DNA from: Neonectria sp. B-13
Lineage: Eukaryota; Ascomycota; Sordariomycetes; Hypocreales; Nectriaceae
Length of the DNA stretch: 64,000 nucleotides
Assembly: GCA_002682825.1 (NCBI GenBank)
Contig: NOKP01000014.1
Span: 693,559 to 757,558, forward strand
Direction: 5' to 3'
Numbering within the stretch: the first letter of the stretch is position 1; each line of letters begins with the position of its first letter. The notes under the pieces were generated by a model. It searched no databases and was not told the origin of the DNA. It saw only the letters and a list, made by a program, of their open reading frames with translations. This document shows positions 54,603 through 64,000 of the stretch, one piece after another. Both the position numbers and the translations under genes were made by a program.

Positions 54603-56052
54603 CCTCGAGCTCAACCTGTTCGCCGTCCTCCATCATGACATTACCACGACGCAGGTAATCGCCGCGGAGGTCCCAGTCTAGTTCTGCGATAACAGTAGCC
54701 TCAAGCCCGGAGAAGGCAGTGCCGACGGCAAGCTGATCGGGGGTGGCTTGGGCGCCGAGCCCCAGGAGGAGCTCGTCGAGGCGGCGCTTGTAGACGGTGA
54801 GGGAAAGGCGCAAGTCACGAGTCTGCGAGTGGGCGAATTCAAGAATGGAACCATCCAGCCAGGAATTACTGTAGGTGAGCTGGGCGGCGAGGGAACGAAT
54901 GAATTTGGCGGCGAGGAGAGGATGGCGGATGGGGAGGAGGTATGCTCGGACGATGAGCTTGAGGAGCATATACCACCATTGCTGGATGCACGAGTCGTTG
55001 CCGAGATGCATACCGACAACGTAGGCGAATTGAAAGTCGCCAACTATATCGTCAGCGGTCAAGCAACCATCAGGGTTGTCAATGAGAGAGATTATATATG
55101 TCGTGGCATCAGTGGCCTCGAGCGTTCGGTCAGCCCCAGTGTTCCCCACCGAGTATGTCCTGGACTGCTGGCTGAAGGTAAAGTTGAGTTCGCGAGTCTT
55201 GAGTATTGAATGCGAGAAGGACTTGTCGAGCTCCATCTCCCCGGCCATGAGGGTCGATCCGTTGACACGGTCACCAGTGTGAACCGCCCAGTTACCATCA
55301 CGCTCTCCCGTAACACGACTTAGAACGTTTTCGGAGATGCTTCCCGTCAGTTGCTTCCACATGTTGAGGTTCCTGTCGGAGGCGGAGGGTAACAAGTCGC
55401 CTTGCGCGGCGTTGACGGCGGAAGGATCAGAGTAAGGGATGAGCTTGGCGTGGAAGGTGTCAATGTTATCGGTCTGGATGCGAGCCTCGGCGCGTGCAGA
55501 CTCGCCGAGTACCTCGTTGAACTTGTCCCATTGCATGACATGGACGGTATCAGCGCCGGTGGTCACGATCCAGAAACCACTGCGAGCAGAAAGGCCACCC
55601 GGGTGAGCAACCCAGAAGAAATGAGGGCCTGGCGGGATGTCTCTGACGCCGCCAAAGTGCTTGGCGGTAAAGGACAGAGAGTCGTATCCGACGGTGAAGA
55701 GTTCCGGAAGGTCGAGGATGAGGACGACGTCACCACCTCCCATGCCGTGTCTCAGGAGCTGCTGACGAGAGGTGATGAGCGACTTGCTCAAAGTAGCCTG
55801 TGATGTTCTTTGTGTGCCGTTGTGTGGTTGAACGTCCTGTCCAGTAAGGGGGTCCAGAGGAGGCGGGCCATCGTTGTCGTCTTCCCCTGGGGTTGGGTCT
55901 GCAGGGTCATGCACGCGCAGAGATCCGAGAGGGTATGCGCCGAGGACGGGCACAGACTTGCAAGACTTGATCGAGGCGTCTCCAGCCGATGCGCTGGAGT
56001 CTGACTTGGTGAGATGGGGGATGCGATGCGGCAGCGGGGCGTTGAACTCCAT
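54499..56052 (-). CDS. AAR2: AAR2 splicing factor-like protein
   Basis: Intronless, 517 residues from the first in-frame ATG (56052). Aar2 binds Prp8 during U5 snRNP assembly and is released before Brr2 joins. The N-terminal domain begins after a disordered Pro/Asp-rich lead and has DVVLILDLPELFTVGYDSLS and IPPGPHFFWVAHPGG, characteristic of the family. It continues with SGFWIVTTG and QWDKFNE. The C-terminal helical domain carries GDFQFAYVVGMHLGNDSCIQQWW and the following leucine-rich helices. An acidic tail ends the protein. The N-terminal extension of about 100 residues is longer than in yeast. Confidence 0.9.
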   Translation of the reverse strand: MEFNAPLPHRIPHLTKSDSSASAGDASIKSCKSVPVLGAYPLGSLRVHDPADPTPGEDDNDGPPPLDPLTGQDVQPHNGTQRTSQATLSKSLITSRQQLLRHGMGGGDVVLILDLPELFTVGYDSLSFTAKHFGGVRDIPPGPHFFWVAHPGGLSARSGFWIVTTGADTVHVMQWDKFNEVLGESARAEARIQTDNIDTFHAKLIPYSDPSAVNAAQGDLLPSASDRNLNMWKQLTGSISENVLSRVTGERDGNWAVHTGDRVNGSTLMAGEMELDKSFSHSILKTRELNFTFSQQSRTYSVGNTGADRTLEATDATTYIISLIDNPDGCLTADDIVGDFQFAYVVGMHLGNDSCIQQWWYMLLKLIVRAYLLPIRHPLLAAKFIRSLAAQLTYSNSWLDGSILEFAHSQTRDLRLSLTVYKRRLDELLLGLGAQATPDQLAVGTAFSGLEATVIAELDWDLRGDYLRRGNVMMEDGEQVELEVNDLEAEDERGEWAPEVVQLDESGRQRDLVSWND

Positions 56053-59000
56053 GCTGGCCAGGAGTCGATGGGCTGGCTGTGTGGGTGGTTGTGCAGTACC
56101 GCAAGACACTCCGTGATGTCAGTCGGGATGAAATGTTAGAGAATGAAGATAGGTATGTGGTTGATGGAAGAGAGGCGAGAGTTAAGAGTGTGGCGGGGTA
56201 TGTAGTTTGAAGAGAAAAATGGAAATCCAGTGAGAGGCTGGCAAAGTTCCACCCAAAGGCCGTATGGAGGGCGAGGAGGCACAGAACCGGAGGTTTGGGA
56301 TATCTCGAGGTTGTGATTTTGCAAAGGAGATGTAATTAGATAGGTAGTCGAGTCGGTCGCAGGTGGTGGAAGACCGTGGTGGTGGGTTGACGGTTTGCGG
56401 CATGACGTTGACGCAGGCTCTGGTCCTACTTACCTAGGCAAGAGAGGGCGCCGCACGTCATCCTTTGTCCCGCCGCACCCAGGCACCACAACAGAACGGC
56501 GATGTTGATCGCCACGCTGTACGCCCATACATACTCATAACATTACGAGTAGGCATGCGATAAGGAAAGCAAATGCAGCAGGACAGCGGAGAGAATTCTT
56601 CGCACCACCCAGGCGCCGCACTTTCACCGTCTGGGCTGTCGGGCCCAACTCTAGTCTATCTGCCCGGCTTCTAGAAGCAGCCCGAAAGCAGAAGCCGTGC
56701 ACTGCACCGCAGCCTCTCATGCCATGCGTCCGCCACACATGCAACCACTTTCGATCAAGAAAGCAAAGTGCACAGCGTAAGACTTAAGGTAACTTACTTG
56801 AAATTTAGTTTCCTGCTCTAGACCCAAAGCCAAAATGTGTTCGGGAAATCTCATCTTTAACCCCTCTCGTTGTGCTCTCTCTGATGAACACCAGCTGCAT
56901 CCATACCTCCTCCTCCGTGTTTCTCGGCCGATTGACGACGTCCGCCATCCGTCTTTCGTAAGCCTGATGCGCACCTCTTCCCCACGACCTAGATACTACA
57001 CCACGTTCCAGAACCAACAACGGAAACACCGGGAGCGATGTAACGGGTGCTGCTATATCAACCAAGCGTCCGTCAGGCCACGCCAAAAAAGAAACCCCCC
57101 ACCGCACACGCCCCGGGTTTCTTGGCTGGCACGGGAAAAACAAACAAGGGGGGGAGGATCGTGCTGCTGCTTTGTTAATTGGGGACGAGATCTATTATAC
57201 TGTATGGAGCCTCCCCCACGGCGGCTACCGAATGACCCGGTCCCCTGCCCGATCGGCATTTTTTTGTTCCTCGAGTAGAAGGAAGGGAACCTAAAAATGC
57301 ACGCACGCACTGGCGCTGGTGCTGGTGCTGGTGCTGGTGTTGGTGTTGGTGTTGGTGTTGGTGTTGGTGCTCGCGGGGGGTTCTGGCGCCGCCTGGTTTC
57401 GCGGATGGACCGGGGGTGCTTGGCTTTCTGCTGCTGCTGCTGCCTCCCCTACTAGTTGGGCCCTTTTCACACGTACCTAGGATCCGTAGTTGGTTCGTTG
57501 CCTTAGTCCATGCTGCATGTAGGCAGGCTGGCAGTTGGTTGCAAGGGCGTTGTGTGTACTTAGGTATTCCTCAACTACCGTACTTAGGAATACCTCCCAG
57601 GCGTATATGTAAATAAATTACCCTGTCCTCGCCTGGCCTCAAACGAGATACTGCACCTATGCGTTCCCGCACGCCCTCCGTTCGCATGGTATCGGGGTGG
57701 AAAACCCACACCACAAATCCCCACCCGCGCTAGGAAAATGGGTGTGATGCAGATGTGACGAGATCTAGTTTAAGGCAGGTGGCACAGGGAATCAACCAAA
57801 TCCAAACTAGCCGCCTCTGTGCTACAACAATGCCCATGCCCGGTTTATCTTGTCCATCCCAGAGTCTCACCACCCACACCGAAACCGAGGCGGCGGCTCA
57901 GCCTTTGGGGCGGGCCGATGCTACTACGTGGATGCGGTACGGTACGGTACTTTTTAAGAGTGGCTCCATACCTACGGATATAACTTGCCCGGGCCTAGTT
58001 CTAGATAGCCAGTTGCCCCCCCCATCGGATTGAACAAAGAAGGGGGCCAAGGGAAACGGTCGTTCGGCAATTGCTTATTCAGGCACACGGTCGAAAAATT
58101 ATACACTTCCTCCTCCTTGGGAAAACACCACTGCATTCTACCTATAACGGGTTCAGACACGTTCGTACAGAGTATTCCGTCGTACTATGTAGTATCCGTA
58201 GACTAAACCGTATCTCTATCAAACGTGCATGTGTCTCTTAGCGGTTAAATTCTCCTAGCGCTGCGCGGCTCCGCCTCCAGGCCGGGCACCCCCCTTGTCC
58301 ATCCGCAACGGCGTCACACACACTCGTTTCCCTCGCCCATTTTCTCCCAAAGTACTGCCCCCATTTGCCTAGCCCTCACTTCGCACAGCGTACCGACGTC
58401 TGTACTTCGTACCATACCATGCCTTACACTAAAGAGCACACGCCCCCTCCAGGCTGGCCCCCGTAGGGCAGTCGGCAGTCGGCAGACGTAGCGACAAAGA
58501 GAGGCATTAGCTCGTCTGCAGGCGTGGCAGTCTGCCGTATCTATCTTAAATATATGTACGAATACTAGACCATCCGTACGAAGAATGCGTCTGCAGTTGT
58601 TTAACATGCGCCGTCGCCCCTGTTCCCGTCGTCTCCACGTGGGACCGCCCGCCCGCTGTCACGTCACGTCATGTCGGCAACGTCATGTCCTTGTTCTGTC
58701 TTTCTTCACTCGACCGTCACACCCGTTCCTATTCCCGTTCTATCTGATCGCTTCCCTGTCCCTGTCTTGCAGATTCACGGTACCAAGGTCTAGCATGTAC
58801 GAAGCACACCACGATGCGTTTGCTCGCATACCTTGGTACTCAGTCCCAGCTCCTTGCCTAGCTCATCTATCGCCTCAGATCTCGTCATTCTTACTAATCC
58901 TAGCTTTCGATCCCAGAAAAGTACGTAGTGCCCATGGCCGTTCCCTCCCGCCATGCTCACCTCCCATGCTTCTTCCCTGCCCATGCCATGTGTATGTGCA

Positions 59001-60502
59001 TCTAATTCAACTGAGCCAGCCCCAACTCATCATCCACCACCTCACAAACAAGTGCACACGGGCAGGCATCCCCCCTTCTCCCTCATGTCTCTAGTGTATA
59101 TCCGCTCCGGATGTATATATCTTGTCTCACTTTCTCAGTCGGGCTACGTGCGACTTCCAACCCCTGCCCATCTCTCCCACGCCTTTTTCGCCCAACACCC
59201 CCCAAAAAAATTCACTTCTAATCATGCCTACCTTATTCGTACATGGCCAGATCGTAGCCGCCTTAGCGTCGTTGCACAACCGCAACCTCTTCCCTTCTCT
59301 GTCTAAGGCTCAGCGCCACCCCATCCCCAGATCAAGGTCGCCATGTCTTAAACCCGCATCACGGATACGGATACATGGGGCGTGGTTTAGGGCCACTTCT
59401 CCCCATTCGGTACCGAGTATGTAGCACAGAGAGATCCTTGCATTATGTCGTCAAGCTATCTATATCTAGTACATCCAGTTTCGCTCCTCATGTCAAATGC
59501 CACGCGTGTTTTAGACTACATCCTTCGTCTTCCGACTAAGTGCCGCATGGAACAAGCGTTCAAGTCATCATCAAACTCATTTAGATAGAGGCTCATCTTA
59601 ACGCACACGAACGGTTCTGAAAATCTTGTCGAACAAGTCTCTTTGTCATTTGCCTTTCTTGTATCGACTTCGTCTAGTTAGGAACGTACGTCAAAATCAT
59701 GCACAATCTTCTTCACCCAATCATCAAATGCATGAGCAGATATCTATCCACCATTCACGCCCTCGACTGGTCTCAAAGTACACAGTCGCCAACTGTTCGA
59801 GACGACTTCCCTCCTCGTCTGTCTCTCATCCTGTACCGTCCCCCTTCCCCCGTTGACTCAAACACGAGCGTGGCCAAAAACAAAACGAAATGATAAAAAA
59901 ATGTCGTCAAACCACTTCCTGTAGGACTCATCTCTGAGCCCCGATGATATTTCCGCATGTCACCTGACAGCAACACTTCCACAGTGCACATCAACAGCCG
60001 ATTGAAAATCAAGCTCAGGAAGTCTCGCCAGCGCTGTACCGCCCCAGACCGGCCACCTATGCTCATCGCCAAAAATGAAGAAACCCCCACAGCCCTCATG
60101 AATGCGTATATGCGGAAACTCCGAGAAAAAAGACAAGAGCAAGACAGAACCATAAAATAGCCGCGGAGGCAGGTTGTGGACCAATAATCAAATCAAACGC
60201 GAAGGAAAAAGACCAGACAATCGCACCGTCACGTCCATGACTAGTACTAGTCATTCTCTCATGGCTGGTGAATGGGCGCATAGAGATGGAAACCCCGAAA
60301 ACGAAATCCTCCAATGTGAGCGTTTGGTCGTGATGAACGATGCCCTATGCTGGGAGAACGGATCATCGAACCATGAGTGTGGCCGGACGGCTTGAAAAAT
60401 GCGGTGCGCGCCCAATATAGTACAGCGAGTTTTCCTTTTCCATTTTGACTTTTGGTGATTTTCATACTCTAGGGCCGTTGATCCATGATTCTTGCGCCAG
60501 AA
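56053..60502. other. 4.4-kb gap between AAR2 and CON7
   Basis: No gene is supported. It begins with the AAR2 promoter. A hexanucleotide YTGGTG run lies at 57310-57370 and a GGTAC triplet near 57936-57952. Frames are short and lack domains. The long 3' flank of CON7 or a noncoding transcript could fill part of it. Confidence 0.5.
57310..57370. repeat. Microsatellite CTGGTG / TTGGTG
   Basis: About ten units of a hexanucleotide: first CTGGTG copies, then TTGGTG copies, then CTGGTG-like ends. The shift from C to T in neighbouring units is ordered. No coding frame around it is supported. Confidence 0.85.
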
Positions 60503-61983
60503 TTAGTGGCTAGGGGGTTGGGCTCCGTTTGCTGTAACCAGTCAGTCCCATGCCTATCTTCTTCAGTTCCACGAGTGCGCAACTTACATTGGCTGTAAAT
60601 TCCCTGGCTGGGCTGAGCGTATGGTGAATGAGGCTGGTAATTGGGATACATGTGGTTGTTGTAGTCCTGCAGAGGCTGCTGGGGAACCCCCCCTGAAGGG
60701 GGTGGAGGGTACTGTGCCGGTTGGTAGCCGATAGGAGGCAGTTGGACTGGTCGCGATCCAGGATAGGTCGAGGTGGGAGTTCCGTCAGGGCCGGGCTGAT
60801 GGTCACCACCGTTCTGAGCAGCAGCTGCAGCCTGAGCCTGGCGTTGACGCTCCTCCTCAGCCTTGCGTTGGGCTTCCTCCTCCTTCTTCCTCTGCTTCCA
60901 TTCCTTGCGAATCTCCTTGAATTCTAAAGGTAATCAAAGTCAGCGAACAAATAGAAATCAACCTCGTGCCTTCAGGACTTACCCTCGGGGGTTCGCTTCT
61001 GCCCATGAGACTGCATCGTGACATGAGCGTTCAAGTGGTTGAGGGTGCCATAAGCTTTCTCGCAGCCATTCCATCCACACTTGTACATTCGCTCAATTTC
61101 CTCGTAACGCCTTCGAGGTCGCTTATGCTGCTGTGCGCCGGGAATGGGGACGAAGGAATAGACCTAGAGAACTAAATTAGCTGCTGTTTGAATATTACAT
61201 CCATTGCCGAGACGCGACGCGACATGAAGAGTTGCCGTGCCCCCCGAGCACCTGATCTCTCCATGATCCATGTCAGTGGCATCTATTGATGTCCACGCCT
61301 GACGAAGTTCATCCAAGAGACGAGCGCCAATCAAGTCGCGTCAAATTCTCCAATGCGCACCGGTCGCGGCCCACTTGGCTCATTATGATCTCACATACCT
61401 GGTTGGGTCGTTGCTGGGGAGGTGCTGAGGCGGGCGACTGGGCATAAACAGGATGACCAGGAGTCAAAGGCTGGCCTCCATGCTGGCCGTATCCCGCCCA
61501 GTCTGGTCGCGGCTGCGCGTACATGCCGCCGCTGGGGTGAGAGTAGCTATGCGTCATCTCTGGGTTCGGCGCATAAGGCGAGTGCTGCCCGTAGGGATAA
61601 GTCGGACTCGGCGCGGCGATGGACGGATCTATAGGTACATCGTTGTCAGACTTGACCGGGTGGGTTTGATGGCTTCGCCCATCCTGCTGGGGCATAGACG
61701 GACTGTTCTGTTGTTGCGCCATACCTCCGCTGCTGGTGCTGCTGGCAGGATGATATGAACGCTGGATGTGCTCTGGGAAAGATCCTGATCGCGCTGACTG
61801 GGGATAGACGCCGTACTCGGAAGTAGGAGTGGCTGAGGTTGAATAGTTGACTTCCTGCTTGACCGGGTACTGCGCAGCAGACGCGTGATCTGCGGTCGAC
61901 TCTTCAGAATTGCTGTCGCCGAAGCTGCTTGGATAGGGCGAGGGCAAACCTGACTGCTGATACTCCGGGGCACTGCGTTCCAT
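60503..61983 (-). CDS. CON7: C2H2 transcription factor CON7
   Basis: Four exons: 61399-61983, 60983-61163, 60588-60923 and 60503-60531, giving 376 residues; introns are 235, 59 and 56 nt. The signature is VYSFVPIPGAQQHKRPRRRY followed by one C2H2 finger (C224, C229, H242, H248) and SHGQKRTPEEFKEIRKEWKQ, a block typical of Con7. A basic NLS (KRPRRR) precedes the finger. The N-terminus is Ser/Pro/Gln/Tyr-rich, the part after the finger is a charged helix, then Pro/Gln/Tyr-rich. Con7 in Magnaporthe controls conidium morphology, cell wall genes and appressorium formation. The last exon, 29 nt, replaces a longer read-through C-terminus and ends NGAQPPSH. Confidence 0.94.
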
Positions 61984-64000
61984 AGAGCTGGGAGAGTCGA
62001 GGAGCGTGTCTAAGGTCGCCTCGGGGCCAAGTTGAGGTTTGGAAGAGTGAAGAGATGCGCGGTATCAACAACAAAAGTTGTGAGGTTGCTCAGTTGGCAC
62101 CAGGAACGTGCTACAGCTCCACGAAACGGGTGATAGGGCGATGGCCGGGCAGGTTTAGCTTCGAGGCCCGCGTCAGGTTGGTGTTTGGTCCGGTAACAGG
62201 GGAAAGAAGGTAATGGCTGAGCGCTTGCAAAGAGACTCGCGGCGGCGCGGCGGTATATGTTGGCGGCGGCAGTGGTAGCGCCGTTCGTGAGGCCAAGGGT
62301 AGGTTTATGGTTAAGTGTGTGATGCGAGGAGCTAGGCTCAGTTCTTGGGCGCGGATCTTGCTGGGGGCAGAGGAGGGGCTAGGCAAGGATGGTCGCGCTC
62401 GTTCTCGATCACAGAAGGTCGAGGGGCTAAGAGTGATGGTACTGCTTGGGGAGCGCGACACTAATATAGTGCGATATTGAATCGGACTGGTAGTGTGGAC
62501 TGCCCAGGTCGAAGAGAGTCTAGCGCCTGATTCCGAGATGGGTAAGGGGGTGCTAAAGTGTATCTGGCGACGAACACTGACTCTTGTCTGTTCTGAGCGA
62601 CTCAGGCAGTGCAAGGGGGGGTGTGCGAATGTGTGGCTGTCCGGGAAAGCTTCTGTCGTGACGGGGACGGGGACGGGGATGGCGAGGGCGGTGCGGGACC
62701 GAAGAATTTTATAGGGTCCTCGACCAAAAATGAATGACGGAGTGATGGACAGGACGAGCTCCGCAACTTGGCGCGACCCAGCACTCGATGCGAGGTGGGA
62801 CCGACTGGCAGACGGCTGGTCCTTGTCTGCGTTGAGGCTGCGTCGAGTGTGCGTTGAGCCTGCGTCGACTGCAGTCTGCAAACCCTGGCGAGACGACGAA
62901 CGAACTCTGGCAAATTCCCCTTTGGCTGGAAGATGGCGACTTCCAGGTGGCCGGTTCCAGGTAGGATTCTGCGCTTATCGAAGCAGTGTGATGGCGTTGG
63001 ATGCTGGTCGAGGGGGGCGTGCAAGAGTCGGGGTATTTCCGTTGTAGCGCAAGCAGATAGTGGAATTAGTTCACAGGTCCAAGTTGCGCAGACTAGACTC
63101 CGCTGCGTCGAGGTAGGTAGATCGCTCTGCCGAATGTACCCCACGTAGTGACCGGTGCCGGATCAGCCGCTGACTCGTGGCTCGAGCGAAAGCGGCGAGG
63201 GCGAGGGCGAGGGCGAGCAATTACGGGTACGCGAGAAGAAGACGGCCAGTTGGCCAGCTTGGGTGTGTGTGCGAGAAGACAAGGAGACTGGAGACTGAAG
63301 ACTGGAGACTGGAGACTGGAGAGAACGGAGGGAGAGGCGAGAGGCAAGGTGAAGGAGAGTGGAGGTGGGAAAAACAGGAGGGTCGCGGACTGGTGACTGC
63401 GCTTTTCTGGCTAGCAGAAATTTGACGGCCAGTGAAGGAGCAGACGAACGGGAAACCCTGTCCCCTGCCAACCTTCTGTGTCCTGGTCCTCACTCCTCGC
63501 AGGCTCGCAGGGACGCAGACTCGCTCCCCTCTTCTCTGGCCGCCAGGTTCAGCGCGACTAGAATTTGTGGCGGAGGGGGCGCTCGCGAGGGCTGGAAATG
63601 TGGCGATTGCAGACATGTTTGAGCGTGTCAGTCTCCAACGCCGCCAACTGAAGCAATGGATACGGGTGCAGGTGTCGCTTGGTTTTCTGAGTCGGGCATC
63701 CCGTTTCGGCGAGTATCGTGGATTCTCTGGCTACGATGGACGTCTCCATGTCTCCATGTCGCCATGTCTCTGATGCCACAGCCAGCCGTTCGGAAAGTAC
63801 AAGCACCAGTACCCAGCCATCACGAAGCCGGCGCACTGGAGTCGAATGGGGGTGGCTAGGTCGACCGGGGGTGTGGTCGACAGGTGCCCTCCCCTGACAC
63901 CTGCTCCCCCCCCCCTTCCCAATCCTTCCCAATCGCCCACTCTGCGCTGCGAGCTGCGATGTCTGAGCTGAGGGTTTGGGTGGAGGGCCCCAGTCCGGCG
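61984..64000. other. Long CON7 upstream region
   Basis: About 2 kb to the window edge without a supported gene; it should contain the CON7 promoter and leader. Tandem ACTGGAG units lie at 63287-63321 and GAGGGC units near 63196-63215. Open frames here are low-complexity and start with non-ATG codons or lack domains. Confidence 0.5.
63287..63321. repeat. ACTGGAG heptanucleotide tandem repeat
   Basis: Five consecutive 7-nt units, the second being ACTGAAG and the others ACTGGAG. It lies in the long region upstream of CON7. Confidence 0.85.

Noticed and set aside
62111..63144. Long minus-strand frames upstream of CON7 (256 and 180 codons)
   Set aside because: Ser/Pro/Thr/Arg low-complexity products overlapping each other in different frames; more likely leader or promoter sequence.

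Overview
The window is nuclear DNA of a filamentous ascomycete, most likely a Sordariomycete. The evidence is introns of about 45-100 nt with GTRAGT-type donors, CTAAC-like branch points and CAG/TAG acceptors, plus genes typical of Pezizomycotina: a DUF3433 membrane protein, a MYND/DUF4470 protein, the C2H2 factor CON7 and a cytosolic-type GH18 chitinase. I saw no rRNA, convincing tRNA, CRISPR or intact transposon. Gene models were built by joining reading frames across splice sites; in every multi-exon model the exon lengths sum to a multiple of three.

Left part (1-20.6 kb): a DUF3433 membrane protein running off the left edge (-), a six-exon MYND/DUF4470 protein (-), a FEX fluoride exporter (-), a uracil phosphoribosyltransferase (+) convergent with DNA ligase IV (-), a divergent amidoligase-like protein (+) and a CorA-family divalent-cation transporter (-).

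Middle part (20.6-43 kb) is gene-poor at first. It has one candidate small cysteine-rich two-exon gene (-) and a short imperfect repeat cluster. Then come a PHO8-type alkaline phosphatase whose first coding exon is only the ATG (+), an alpha/beta-hydrolase fused to a HCxxGxNRTG phosphatase (-), an NDUFAF3-like complex I assembly factor (-), RPL34 (-), a small helical protein (-), a FAR1-type DNA-binding protein (+), a 3.7 kb stretch without recognisable genes, a GH18 chitinase-like gene (+) and an orphan CxxC protein (-).

Right part (43-64 kb): a 42-residue cationic peptide ORF behind a spliced leader (+), RAD9 (+) convergent with ATS1/KTI13 (-), prephenate dehydrogenase TYR1 (+), an orphan cysteine-motif protein (-), RPL32 (-) and RPS16 (+) sharing one divergent promoter, AAR2 (-), a 4.4 kb gap, and CON7 (-) with a long upstream region.

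The genes are mostly housekeeping and do not form one pathway. RAD9 and LIG4 both serve DNA damage responses; RPL32, RPS16 and RPL34 serve the ribosome. No operon or biosynthetic cluster is visible. The least explained items are the hydrolase-phosphatase fusion, the amidoligase relative with altered catalytic motifs, the cysteine-rich gene, the 42-residue peptide and the FAR1-type protein without a transposase.
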